Shown: positions 35,159 through 43,014, numbered from the stretch's first letter. The stretch is DNA of 64,000 nt from Opitutus sp. GAS368 (GCA_945906965.1 CAMDRP010000005.1:1-64000); one strand, 5' to 3'. Program-made: numbers and translations. Notes: generated by a model from the sequence alone, not told the origin.

Positions 35159-35458
35159 TCACGCGACGGGCGGTCGGGTCGCGAGTTATTTCAACGACAT
35201 CATGTATGCACCTTCCTGCGTGTCATCGGTTGGAGCGATTTGATCGTGGCGCACGATATCAAGTTAAACGCGCGACGGACAGTTCGTGCTGCTGTGCGCT
35301 GGGGTGGACTCGAGTGCGCTGAAGCCGATGCGTTGGACGGTGGCCAGCAGGACGATCCCCTCCGGCAGACGGCCGGGCGAAATTCTCGCGCAGGATGTTG
35401 TCAGTTGTAAAAGCTCCCTTGCCTCCGCGGGGGTAAGCAGCAACTTCCATCCTTTAGC
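35159..35458. other. 300-nt gap between thrC and cimA with two hairpins
   Basis: No convincing gene. Near the thrC stop CGCGAC (35162-35167) and GTCGCG (35178-35183) form a 6-bp hairpin, a weak terminator candidate. Before cimA, CTTGCCTC-CGCG-GGGGTAAG (35418-35437) forms an 8-bp hairpin with two G-U pairs, ending 21 nt before the cimA ATG. One plus-strand frame is open for roughly 60 codons and ends in a TGA overlapping the cimA ATG, but has no family resemblance. A 63-aa minus ORF also has none. Promoter elements are not recognisable. Confidence 0.4.
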
Positions 35459-37021
35459 ATGAGTACCGCAGTCAAAATCTACGACACGACGTTGCGTGAT
35501 GGCACGCAGGGTGAGGGCATCAGCTTTTCTGTGGCCGATAAGCTGAGGATTGCCGAGCGTTTGGACCAATTTGGCGTCGACTACATTGAGGGCGGGTTTC
35601 CTGGCTCTAATCCGCGGGACATTACGTTTTTCGCCGAGGCGAAACACCTCAAGCTGAAGCACGCGCGGCTGGCGGCTTTTGGTTCCACCCGTCGCGCCGG
35701 AGCGAAGGCGGACGAAGATCCGCAACTGCGCACGCTGATCGATAGCGGCATGCCCGTGATGACGATCGTAGGTAAAACCTGGACGCTTCACGTCACGGAA
35801 ATCCTGCGTACGACGCTTGAGGAAAACCTCGCGATGATCGAAGATTCTACGCGCTATCTGGTCGCGCAGGGGCGCGAAGTGGTCTATGATGCCGAGCATT
35901 TTTTCGACGGTTACAAGGCTGACCCTGAATACGCGATCCGCACCTTGGCGGCGGCGTTACGCGGTGGTGCGAGCAACCTCACGCTCTGTGATACCAATGG
36001 TGGGACGCTGGTGGATGATTTTAAAGGTATCGTCGCGCATGCGGTGCGAGAATTTGGCGGCGAAAAGATTGGCGTGCATTGCCACAACGACAGCGGCCTG
36101 GGCGTCGCGCTTACCCTTGCGGGCGTGACGGCGGGCGCACGCCTCGTCCAAGGCACGGCCAACGGCTACGGCGAACGCGTCGGGAATGCCAATCTCACTA
36201 CGGTCCTCGCGAATTTGTTTTTAAAGATGGATTGCACGGCGCGTTGCGCGACTAACTTGGCGCAACTGCGGGATCTCTCGCTGTTTTTCGACGAGCTCGC
36301 GAACCTGCGGCCCGATCCCAAGGCACCGTTTGTGGGTCAATCCGCCTTTGCCCATAAAGGCGGCTTGCATGCTAACGCGGCGCAAAAGGTCGCCCGGAGT
36401 TACGAACACATCGACCCCGCGCTCGTGGGCAACCGCACCCGCGTGCTCGTCTCGGATATGGCGGGTCGCAGCAGCCTCGCACTTAAGGCCAAAGAACTCG
36501 GACTCGAGTTGGATGAAAAACATCCCGAGATGAAGGTGTTGATCGAGCAACTCAAGGAGCGCGAATTCCGTGGCTACGAATACGAAGCGGCCGATGCCTC
36601 GTTTCGTCTCTTGATCAGCGCCGCGCTCGGGCAGCGGAAATCGTTTTTTGAAGTCGAGACCTATCGCGTGATCATCGAGCGTCACGGGGCTGATCTCTGG
36701 GCCGAAGCTACGGTCAAGATCCGCGTCGGCGGCGAATCGGTGCACACCGTGGCCGAATGTACGGGCCCGGTCGGGGCGCTCGATAAGGCGCTGCGTCTGG
36801 CGCTCGAAAAGACCTATCCTCAGCTGCGGGATTTAGTGTTGCGCGATTATAAGGTGCGTATCCTTGAGAGCGGCGCCGGTACCAATTCGCGCACCCGCGT
36901 TTTGATCGAAAGCGGCGACGGTCGCACGGTCTGGGGTACGGTCGGCGTGAGTGACAATATCATCGACGCCAGCTGGGAAGCGTTGCGGGACGCCGTGGAC
37001 TACAAGTTGTCTTTGGGCTAA
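35459..37021 (+). CDS. cimA: Citramalate synthase
   Basis: A 520-aa member of the alpha-IPM synthase/homocitrate synthase family with the citramalate-synthase pattern: VKIYDTTLRDGTQGEGISFSVADKLRIAERLDQFGVDYIEGGFPGSNPRD. Metal ligands and active-site segments: TLCDTNGGTLVDDF, GVHCHNDSGLGVALTLAGVTAGA and GTANGYGERVGNANL, then FAHKGGLHANAAQKVARSYEHIDP. The C-terminal domain is the regulatory LeuA_dimer type. It condenses pyruvate with acetyl-CoA to citramalate, giving a threonine-independent route to 2-oxobutyrate and isoleucine. The length and the GGFPGSNP motif separate it from LeuA and NifV. Confidence 0.94.
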   Translation: MSTAVKIYDTTLRDGTQGEGISFSVADKLRIAERLDQFGVDYIEGGFPGSNPRDITFFAEAKHLKLKHARLAAFGSTRRAGAKADEDPQLRTLIDSGMPVMTIVGKTWTLHVTEILRTTLEENLAMIEDSTRYLVAQGREVVYDAEHFFDGYKADPEYAIRTLAAALRGGASNLTLCDTNGGTLVDDFKGIVAHAVREFGGEKIGVHCHNDSGLGVALTLAGVTAGARLVQGTANGYGERVGNANLTTVLANLFLKMDCTARCATNLAQLRDLSLFFDELANLRPDPKAPFVGQSAFAHKGGLHANAAQKVARSYEHIDPALVGNRTRVLVSDMAGRSSLALKAKELGLELDEKHPEMKVLIEQLKEREFRGYEYEAADASFRLLISAALGQRKSFFEVETYRVIIERHGADLWAEATVKIRVGGESVHTVAECTGPVGALDKALRLALEKTYPQLRDLVLRDYKVRILESGAGTNSRTRVLIESGDGRTVWGTVGVSDNIIDASWEALRDAVDYKLSLG

Positions 37022-37046
37022 CCAACGCCGCGGCACGGCTGGTTTA
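37019..37046. terminator. Hairpin between convergent cimA and CLC genes
   Basis: Outer arms AACCA and TGGTT, with an inner GCCG/CGGC stem, fold across the whole gap between the two stop codons. Either gene could use it. No long T-run follows on either strand. Confidence 0.4.
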
Positions 37047-38300
37047 CCCTCGGACGTTGCGCGGGTAGAGCGTGGCCGATCCGCTGCAACGCTGCGCGAG
37101 CCAGCAAGCGACCGCAAAATACAACGCGTAGTGCGCGCCAAAAAGTTCCACGCCGAGCAGCGTGCACGCGAGGGGCGTCTTGGTCGCGCCCGCAAATACG
37201 GCGATCAGTCCCAAGCCTGCCAATAAATCCACGGGCGCGCCAAGGAGTAGCGCCAGCGCGTGACCGAGGGTGGCGCCGATGAAAAAAAGCGGCGTCACTT
37301 CGCCACCCTTAAACCCACTGGCGATCGTCACTACGGTAAAAATCAATTTCCAGGCCCAACTCCAAGGGCCGGCTCCACCCGCTTCGAAGGCGGAAAGCAA
37401 GGTGACGGCCGCGGGGTCGTTTGAACTTACCCCGAGGCCAAGATAATCCCGCGTCCCCACGAGATAGACGAGCGCGATCACGATGATGCCTCCGATCATG
37501 GGCCGCAGCGGCGCGTACGGCACAGAATGCTTAAAGGCTTCATTTAACCGATGACTGAGCGCAGTAAACACTCGACTCGCGCAGCCAAAAACTACGGCGG
37601 CGATCATGACTTTGCTCCATAACACAGGCTCGAAAAAATCGCTCAGCGTCGTACCGGTGCTACGGCTGATCTGAAAGATGGCATGCTGAATCCCCCAAGC
37701 TGAGCAGGTGAGGTCCCCGACCCAGCTCGCCACCAGTAGCGGCAGTAACATCCGGTACTGCGTGCGATCTCTTGCGATCACCTCTAGGGTGAAGACCGCA
37801 CCGGCTATCGGCGTGCCAAAAACAGATCCGAAACCTGCCGCTAAGCCCGTCATGAGCACGACGCGAATCGTATCCGGCGGCAGTTTAAACCGCCGGCCCA
37901 AAATGCTCGCGATACTTCCCCCCATTTGAACCGCGGTGCCTTCTCGCCCGGCGGACCCACCACACAAGTGGGTGATCAGCGTGCCGATTAGCACCAAGGG
38001 GGCGAGTCGGGCCGGTACGCCCGCGCTGGGGGTGTGGATTTGTTCGATAATTAAGTTCGTGCCGCCTTCGGCTTTTTGACCGATGCGGTGATAGATCCAG
38101 CCGACGCCGAAGCCCGCCGCCGGGAGGAACCACAGCAACCACGGGAAGGCTCCGCGGGTTTCGGTGGCGCGATCCAACGACCATAAAAACAGCGCACTTG
38201 CGCTGCCTGCCAGGAAGCCGACTGGGATCGCCCACTGACACCAGCCGGCCAGCGTCCTCAGCGGCATAGAGCAGGCGCAAGGCTTGGGCGGTTGGGTCAT
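37044..38300 (-). CDS. CLC-family antiporter with fluoride-type motifs (annotated voltage-gated chloride channel family)
   Basis: A 418-aa CLC membrane protein with about 10-12 hydrophobic segments. The gating-glutamate motif reads GGSAGREGTAVQMGGSI, keeping Glu. The usual anion-binding GSGIP motif is not present; its place is taken by EGGTNLIIEQIH. The third motif is GFKGGEVTPLFFIGATLG. Replacement of GSGIP with an N-L-I-type sequence and GREGT-VQ in place of GREGP is what I recall for the CLC-F fluoride/proton antiporters, so fluoride export is my preferred reading. The subfamily call is from memory of motifs. No crcB-type fluoride riboswitch is visible in the 100 nt upstream. Convergent with cimA, divergent from tatC. 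Confidence 0.85.
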   Translation of the reverse strand: MTQPPKPCACSMPLRTLAGWCQWAIPVGFLAGSASALFLWSLDRATETRGAFPWLLWFLPAAGFGVGWIYHRIGQKAEGGTNLIIEQIHTPSAGVPARLAPLVLIGTLITHLCGGSAGREGTAVQMGGSIASILGRRFKLPPDTIRVVLMTGLAAGFGSVFGTPIAGAVFTLEVIARDRTQYRMLLPLLVASWVGDLTCSAWGIQHAIFQISRSTGTTLSDFFEPVLWSKVMIAAVVFGCASRVFTALSHRLNEAFKHSVPYAPLRPMIGGIIVIALVYLVGTRDYLGLGVSSNDPAAVTLLSAFEAGGAGPWSWAWKLIFTVVTIASGFKGGEVTPLFFIGATLGHALALLLGAPVDLLAGLGLIAVFAGATKTPLACTLLGVELFGAHYALYFAVACWLAQRCSGSATLYPRNVRG

Positions 38301-38459
38301 AGAGCGCGGGGTGATCGGGTTAGGAATCGGGCGGGGTAGGCAGAGTCAACCCAAGGGTGGCCACGGCGAACAGAGTAAGATTAAGCCGTGGAAAAAGAGT
38401 TCGCGCTTTTGTTTTGGAAAAAGTTTCTCAGGGTGCATGTTTCACGTCTTTTCATCCTT

Positions 38460-39278
38460 GTGAGCGCACCCGAAGATTCTCCTTACGAACAGCCGAACCC
38501 CGAACCGGCGCCCGATCCCCGTGAAAAACCGATGGGTTTTTTCGATCATCTCGAGGAAATGCGTTGGACGATCATCAAATGTGCAGCGACGTTTCTGGTT
38601 TTCGCGTGTTTGATCGGTGTTTTTCTAAAAGAATTTAACGGTGTCCTGCTTTGGCCGTTGAATTCAGTCACGGCGGATTACCCCGATCTCAAATTGGAGC
38701 TCGGCACGACGACGATCATGGAGGGATTCAATGTCGTGATTCAGATGTGTTTGATGGGCGGCCTGATTCTATCGATGCCTTTCTTCCTGTTTTTTATCGG
38801 TCAATTTGTGGCGCCGGCGCTCACGGAAAAAGAATTAAAGGGCGTTTTGCCGATGTGTATTTCGGCCACGTTTCTTTTCATCATCGGAGCGACTTTTGCG
38901 TTTTTGTTCCTCATGCCGAGTACGGTGCGGGTATCGCTCGAGTTGAATCAATTTTTCGGGTACGCTACGCGGTGGACGCCGGGGGCGTATTACAGTTTGT
39001 TGACGTGGTTTGTGCTCGGAGTGGGTGCTTCGTTTGAATTCCCGCTCGTGATCGTGCTGCTGGTTTGGCTCGGCCTGATGACGACGGCGTTTCTCAAAAA
39101 ATACCGCCGGCACGCGATCGTGATCATTTTTGTCATCGCGGCGGTGGTGACGCCCACGCCAGATCCCTTTGTGCAGTCGATGTTCGCGCTCCCGCTCTAT
39201 CTGCTATTTGAAATTGCGATTTTCGCTTCGTCGCGGGTGGAAAAGCGCAAAAATGGCTTCCGCCTGGGGAAGAGCTGA
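38460..39278 (+). CDS. tatC: Twin-arginine translocase subunit TatC
   Basis: A six-helix TatC. The core starts MGFFDHLEEMRWTIIKCAATFLVFACLIGVF, containing the conserved E-x-R of the Tat signal-peptide site, then PFFLFFIGQFVAPALTEKELKG, ATFLFIIGATFAFLFLMPSTV and GASFEFPLVIVLLVWLGL. It forms the receptor of the Sec-independent export pathway with TatB. I prefer GTG 38460 (VSAPEDSPYEQPNPEP, 272 aa). The ORF-track GTG at 38388 would add a hydrophobic/basic N-terminal segment not expected in TatC. tatA/tatB are not in the window. Confidence 0.93.
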   Translation: MSAPEDSPYEQPNPEPAPDPREKPMGFFDHLEEMRWTIIKCAATFLVFACLIGVFLKEFNGVLLWPLNSVTADYPDLKLELGTTTIMEGFNVVIQMCLMGGLILSMPFFLFFIGQFVAPALTEKELKGVLPMCISATFLFIIGATFAFLFLMPSTVRVSLELNQFFGYATRWTPGAYYSLLTWFVLGVGASFEFPLVIVLLVWLGLMTTAFLKKYRRHAIVIIFVIAAVVTPTPDPFVQSMFALPLYLLFEIAIFASSRVEKRKNGFRLGKS

Positions 39279-39294
39279 GCCGCTGAGCCGTTGG

Positions 39295-39320
39295 CCGGTC
39301 CGAGTTGGAGCTCGGGCCGG
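39295..39320. terminator. Strong hairpin between convergent tatC and FAD oxidoreductase genes
   Basis: CCGGTCCGAG (39295-39304) and CTCGGGCCGG (39311-39320) form a 10-bp stem with one G-T pair around the loop TTGGAG. It lies 17 nt after the tatC stop and 18 nt before the end of the opposing gene. There is no T-run, so it is probably a bidirectional, factor-assisted terminator. Confidence 0.5.
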
Positions 39321-39337
39321 GTGATGAGAGCTTACGC

Positions 39338-40783
39338 TTAAATGCAATATTCGATAACGGCGGCTTCGACTGCGGCAGAGTTGGGGGCGGCGGCCAGCAA
39401 GGTCTGGGCGACGCGCAGGGCTTGGCCGCGGAGTTCGGGTACGGCGATGGTTTCCCAGAGCGTACCGCGGAGCAGCGGACCGAGCGCGAGCAGGTGCGGC
39501 GAGGGTTGCTCGTCTTTTTGAATCACCGTGAAATCAGCCGCGATTTTGAGGCCCATGTCAGAGGCATCGGTTTGAGCGAGACCGCGTTTTAGCAAAGCGC
39601 GCAATAAGGGTGAACGGGTGGCGCTGAAGCGGGTCTGTGGACCGGTGCCGTTGATGACCAGATCGGCGGTGAGGCTCGACGGAGTTCCGTCGGAGGATTC
39701 GAGGTCGACGGCGATTTTCGGGCCTGCGGTGCGGAGCCCGGTAATGCTGGCGGCGGTGAGCGCGACGCGGCCGTTAGCGACGGCGGCGGTGATGTTTTGA
39801 TGGATCGAGGGGGCGATGCGGTGGCGGATGACATTCCAGCGCGCGGCGTAGCGAGTGATGAATTCCTGGCGCTCCTGATCAGAAAATGCCTGCCAGATGC
39901 GTTGGGTGTGGGGCCGGAGTTTATCCACGATGATGGCGGGATTGGCGCCGAGGCCTCGGAGCCGTGCGCAGTGCTGCTCCATCAGTGCGATCAACTCCGT
40001 GAGTCCCAAGCTCGCTAGATCGACCTCGGGCGGGGGGAAATCGGGCACATCGACGCCCTTGAAATGAGACTGAGGCAAAAGTCCATGACGGGAAACCGCA
40101 TGGATGTGTCCGCGCCAATCCAGCGTGAGTAAGGTGAGAATCGCATCGACGGTGGTGAGACCGGTACCGAGGAGCACGATGGTCCCACCGGGGGGAGGGA
40201 GTTTGCTTTCCCAGTCGATCCAGGGGTTGGCGCACCAAGCGGGGTGCTCGGAGAGTGCGCCGGTGCCGGTGAGATCGGCCGGTGGTTCATTACCCGTGGC
40301 TAGGACGACACGATCCGCCAGTAGGGTGGTGCCGTCGGCGAGGATAAGTCGCGCTCCTTGCGCTTCAGAAATGAGATCCACGACTTCGCTGGGGATAGTT
40401 TTTATTTCTACGCTCGAACGTGAGTTCAGTGGGTCGGAATAGTGCCACGCGAGGCTGCGCAGATAGTCGCCGTAAACGCGCCGCGGCATGAATGTCTCGC
40501 GTAGTTCGGTTTCAGGTATGTTGGCGTACTCGGTACGCGTGAGCAGCCAATCGACAAAGTGGCTGGGGTATTCGGGTAGCGCCGACATATTGCGAGCGGC
40601 GACGTTAAGTAAATGCTCAGGGCGACGCGTGCTGTACGCGATGCCGCGTCCGGCGGGATAAGCGCAATTAAGAACGCTGATCCGAAGCGGAGCAGTGCTC
40701 AGGCGGGCAAGATTTACCGCCGTGAGGGTTCCGCTAAAGCCGCCACCGATGATGGCAACGTGTTGGAGTTGGGGCCGGATCAT
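39338..40783 (-). CDS. FAD/NAD(P)-binding oxidoreductase (FAD_NAD_bind_1 type)
   Basis: A 481-aa flavoprotein from MIRPQLQHVAIIGGGFSGTLTAVNLARL, where GGGFSG is the dinucleotide-binding loop. It continues LNVAARNMSALPEYPSHFVDWLL, DRVVLATGNEPP, a second nucleotide motif IVLLGTGLTTVDAILTLL, and DLVINGTGPQTRF near the end. The layout matches the 'FAD/NAD(P)-binding protein' family (PF13454) related to N-hydroxylating monooxygenases and YdhS; the true substrate is unknown. The ORF-track start is 25 codons upstream with no good signal. It is transcribed towards tatC. Confidence 0.85.
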   Translation of the reverse strand: MIRPQLQHVAIIGGGFSGTLTAVNLARLSTAPLRISVLNCAYPAGRGIAYSTRRPEHLLNVAARNMSALPEYPSHFVDWLLTRTEYANIPETELRETFMPRRVYGDYLRSLAWHYSDPLNSRSSVEIKTIPSEVVDLISEAQGARLILADGTTLLADRVVLATGNEPPADLTGTGALSEHPAWCANPWIDWESKLPPPGGTIVLLGTGLTTVDAILTLLTLDWRGHIHAVSRHGLLPQSHFKGVDVPDFPPPEVDLASLGLTELIALMEQHCARLRGLGANPAIIVDKLRPHTQRIWQAFSDQERQEFITRYAARWNVIRHRIAPSIHQNITAAVANGRVALTAASITGLRTAGPKIAVDLESSDGTPSSLTADLVINGTGPQTRFSATRSPLLRALLKRGLAQTDASDMGLKIAADFTVIQKDEQPSPHLLALGPLLRGTLWETIAVPELRGQALRVAQTLLAAAPNSAAVEAAVIEYCI

Positions 40784-40830
40784 GTGCCGTGATGCAAAAA
40801 AAGACGCCGCGGACGCTTGGGAGTGGGGCG

Positions 40831-40866
40831 GAAAATAAAAAAGCGCGTTGATCATCAACGCGCTAA
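40831..40866 (-). terminator. Intrinsic terminator of the 79-aa membrane protein gene
   Basis: AGCGCGTTGAT-C-ATCAACGCGCT is a perfect 11-bp inverted repeat (40842-40864). Read on the minus strand it is followed by TTTTTTATTTT, the classical rho-independent form. It lies 28 nt past the stop of the small membrane protein gene. The TTGATCATCAA core looks like an FNR box but has the wrong spacing. Confidence 0.8.
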
Positions 40867-40892
40867 AAGTGAGAGCCGCGATGGTGGCGGGT

Positions 40893-41132
40893 TTATTTCT
40901 TCTTAGCTGCGAGTTGGGCCTTTAGCACGACGCGGAACATTTGGATCGCGAGCCAAAATACGCCCGACATGCAGGCGGAGGTTAGGCCACCCCAAAGCAG
41001 TACCATTTTCGGATCGCGCGTGGGGACATGCGATGCCACCAGCGAGTAGATAAAGAGAAAAAAGCCGATCACGAGCACGGCATCGACGACGAGGCTGAAT
41101 GGCGTGGTGAGTTTTCCGAGAGGCGTAGACAT
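40893..41132 (-). CDS. Small two-helix membrane protein, uncharacterised
   Basis: A 79-aa protein from MSTPLGKLTTPFSLVV, chosen over an ORF-track start 34 codons upstream that would run through the divergent promoter region. Two membrane helices are visible (about 13-31 and 45-67: VVDAVLVIGFFLFIYSLV and LLWGGLTSACMSGVFWLAIQMF). A short loop with HVPTRDPK and a basic end (QLAAKKK) suggest both termini in the cytoplasm. It is a monocistronic gene with its own intrinsic terminator. No family recognised. Its promoter region is shared with the PocR-AraC regulator. Confidence 0.7.
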   Translation of the reverse strand: MSTPLGKLTTPFSLVVDAVLVIGFFLFIYSLVASHVPTRDPKMVLLWGGLTSACMSGVFWLAIQMFRVVLKAQLAAKKK

Positions 41133-41247
41133 ACCAAAATGAGAGATTAAGAAGATGGGCTTTGTCCACGGAAATTTTACTTGTATCTGGGGTGTGCATA
41201 ATTTGTTCGGCTTGCAGCTAGCGGATTCGTTCATATCCTCCGGACTA

Positions 41248-42159
41248 ATGCCTATGGTCGATTGCGCCGCTCAACGTAGTCGCTCAGTTGTGGAGCAACT
41301 CCGGCGCTCTGACATTTTCAGAGATTATCAGCAGGCCTTTCGGGAGACCACGGGTTTGCCGATTAATCTACGTCCAATCGAGGCATTTGACCTGCCTCAT
41401 CATAAGGATCCGAAGCAGGCGCCGTTTTGCGCGTTGCTAGCTCAGAGCAACAAATCCTGTGCGGCCTGTCTGCAGTTGCAAAAAAGAGTAGAAGAAGAGG
41501 CGAAGCTGGAGCCAAAAACACTCAAGTGCTTTGCGGGCCTGTGTGATTCATCGGTACCGGTGCGCGTGGGCGAAAATCTCGTGGCATTTTTGCAAACTGG
41601 GCAGGTCTTGTTGCATCAGCCCTCGAAGATCGAATTCGCCAAGACGACGCGGCAACTCGTCCAATGGGGATCCGAAGTGGACCTTAAAAAATTAGAAGAG
41701 GCGTATTTTCAGACGCGCGTCGTCTCGAGAAAACAATACGAATCTATCCTGCGGTTGCTCACGATTTTCGCGCAACATCTAGCAACGGTGAGCAATCAAC
41801 TCAGCGTGCGGCAAAGCACGAGCGAGGCTCCCGCCGTGACGCGGGCCCGGATTTATATCGCCGAGCATCAAACGGAAGAAATCGCCCTAAAGGACGTAGC
41901 CGGGGCGGTGAATATGAGTGCATTTTATTTCTGCAAAACCTTCAAAAAGGCCACGGGTATGACGTTCACTGATTATCTAGCCCGGGTCCGGGTGGAGAAA
42001 GTGAAGAACCTGCTGCTGAATCCGCACAAGCGCGTGAGCGAGGCCGCTTATGAAGCAGGATTTCAATCCTTGTCGCAGTTCAACCGAGTTTTCCTGCGGA
42101 TAGCGGGACAATCACCCTCGGTTTACCGCGATCACGTGCATAACACTTCGAGGTCCTAA
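41248..42159 (+). CDS. AraC-family transcriptional regulator with PocR-like sensor domain
   Basis: A 303-aa regulator from ATG 41248 (MPMVDCAAQRS); ATG 41254 is also possible. N-terminal part: FRDYQQAFRETTGLPINLRP, then a cysteine-rich sensor CALLAQSNKSCAACLQLQKRV and CFAGLCDSSVPVRVGENLVAFLQTGQV. These are the features of the PocR ligand-binding domain (PAS-like, small-molecule or redox sensing). The C-terminal AraC DNA-binding domain has two helix-turn-helices: IALKDVAGAVNMSAFYFCKTFKKATGMTFTDYLARVRVEKV and VSEAAYEAGFQSLSQFNRVFLRIAGQSPSVYR. Its place just before the cbb3 genes suggests it may regulate them; the 21-bp-spaced repeat at 42727-42757 is a candidate site. Confidence 0.9.
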   Translation: MPMVDCAAQRSRSVVEQLRRSDIFRDYQQAFRETTGLPINLRPIEAFDLPHHKDPKQAPFCALLAQSNKSCAACLQLQKRVEEEAKLEPKTLKCFAGLCDSSVPVRVGENLVAFLQTGQVLLHQPSKIEFAKTTRQLVQWGSEVDLKKLEEAYFQTRVVSRKQYESILRLLTIFAQHLATVSNQLSVRQSTSEAPAVTRARIYIAEHQTEEIALKDVAGAVNMSAFYFCKTFKKATGMTFTDYLARVRVEKVKNLLLNPHKRVSEAAYEAGFQSLSQFNRVFLRIAGQSPSVYRDHVHNTSRS

Positions 42160-42165
42160 TGGGCC

Positions 42166-42633
42166 TTAAGTGAGCGCTGCGGCCTTCGCGGTGCTCAGGG
42201 CTGCGTCCCGATATTGGCAGATCGAGCAAAGGGCCTCGACCTCAGTCCGCGCTACGGTGCGGATGACGATTAGTAATTCAGCCACCGCTTGATCACGCAC
42301 CACGGCCTCAAGTTTGGGCATAGCGACTTGGGTAAACACCAGCGCTTCGAGCCAGGCTTGCTCGCCGGCGATAAAAAAATAGAGGTAGGGATTGCGACCG
42401 CAGGGACAATCCGGACGTGTGTCGCTGGCCCGCAACACTGCGGGGGTCTTGCGTTTTGCGGTTAGTTCCAGAGCTCGGATGATCGAGTCAACGGTCCAAT
42501 CCAGTAAGTGAATCAACGTGTCGGGATGGGCCAGAGCGGTATTCGCCCGCTCAATATTGAGGAGTGCGGTCCATCGAGCGCAGATTTGCGACCGTCGACT
42601 AAGCAGTGCTTGCACCAATTCTCTCTGCATCAC
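42166..42633 (-). CDS. Uncharacterised protein with cysteine pairs, possibly RsbRD-N-like
   Basis: A 155-aa all-helical protein. The N-terminus (ELVQALLSRRSQICARWTALL) resembles the RsbRD N-terminal domain seen in some stress regulators and kinases; the match is by eye only. Unusual features are CPCGRNPYLYFFIAGEQAWLEALVF in the middle (Cys-x-Cys plus an aromatic run) and CSICQYRDAA near the end (Cys-x-x-Cys), suggesting a metal or redox site. It is convergent with the PocR-AraC gene (6 nt between stops) and divergent from the DUF2934 gene and the cbb3 operon beyond. Function unknown. A double ATG (MMQRE) sets the start. Confidence 0.7.
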   Translation of the reverse strand: MMQRELVQALLSRRSQICARWTALLNIERANTALAHPDTLIHLLDWTVDSIIRALELTAKRKTPAVLRASDTRPDCPCGRNPYLYFFIAGEQAWLEALVFTQVAMPKLEAVVRDQAVAELLIVIRTVARTEVEALCSICQYRDAALSTAKAAALT

Positions 42634-42726
42634 GAGAGACTACCAATTCGGTCTAATGCTTACTCCGCGCGCGTTGCCAAAAATTAGGCATTCTTTGCCT
42701 CGGTAAAATCATCCCTGGACAAAAAA

Positions 42727-42757
42727 TGCACAGTCTCAGGCAAGGCCTGCACAGACT
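42727..42757. promoter_or_regulatory. Direct repeat at 21-bp spacing plus interrupted inverted repeat; candidate AraC-type operator
   Basis: TGCACAGTCT (42727-42736) and TGCACAGACT (42748-42757) are direct repeats with one mismatch, 21 bp apart, which is two helical turns and the spacing of AraC half-sites. The same stretch also contains an interrupted inverted repeat: CAGTCT (42731) with AGACTG (42753-42758), and CAGGC with GCCTG inside. It lies between divergent genes, 70 nt after the unknown Cys protein's start and 50 nt before the DUF2934 start. An upstream AGGCA-TTCTT-TGCCT (42686-42700) is a further small inverted repeat. Confidence 0.5.
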
Positions 42758-42807
42758 GATCGCGTAAAGTCGTTTAGATTTAAGGCCACGCACCAACCCA
42801 TCCCCCT

Positions 42808-43014
42808 ATGAAAATCAACGCCTCTCACGCCCTCGCCTCACCCGAACCGACCGAAGCCCAAATTCAACATCAGGCTTATCTGCTTTGGCAGGCTGCCGGA
42901 TGCCAAGAGGGCCGAGAGCTCGAAGACTGGCTTCATGCGCGAGAACTGCTGCGCCATCATCAGGGGTACCCCAACCAGAAGCCGCGGGCTCGAGCGCCGA
43001 AGCGTGCGGCCTAA
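42808..43014 (+). CDS. DUF2934 domain-containing protein
   Basis: A 68-aa protein with the DUF2934 pattern: EAQIQHQAYLLWQAAGCQEGRELEDWLHARELL (family: I-R-x-x-A-Y-x-L-W-x-x-x-G-x-P-x-G-x-x-x-x-H-W-L-x-A-E). A basic, Pro-rich tail (NQKPRARAPKRAA) follows. DUF2934 proteins are small, of unknown function and often located near respiration or stress genes. It precedes the CcoS-like gene by 30 nt, so it may be the first gene of the cbb3 transcript. It follows the candidate operator. Confidence 0.8.
   Translation: MKINASHALASPEPTEAQIQHQAYLLWQAAGCQEGRELEDWLHARELLRHHQGYPNQKPRARAPKRAA

Noticed and set aside
35259-35450. 63-aa minus ORF between thrC and cimA
   Set aside because: No family, no ribosome-binding site, and overlaps the probable cimA leader; cannot be supported.
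38301-38400. Fluoride (crcB) riboswitch upstream of the CLC gene
   Set aside because: The conserved GATG and CTGATG elements of that riboswitch are not found on the relevant strand.
40847-40859. TTGATCATCAA as an FNR/Anr box
   Set aside because: FNR boxes have four bases between half-sites (TTGAT-N4-ATCAA); here there is one. The palindrome is explained by the terminator stem.
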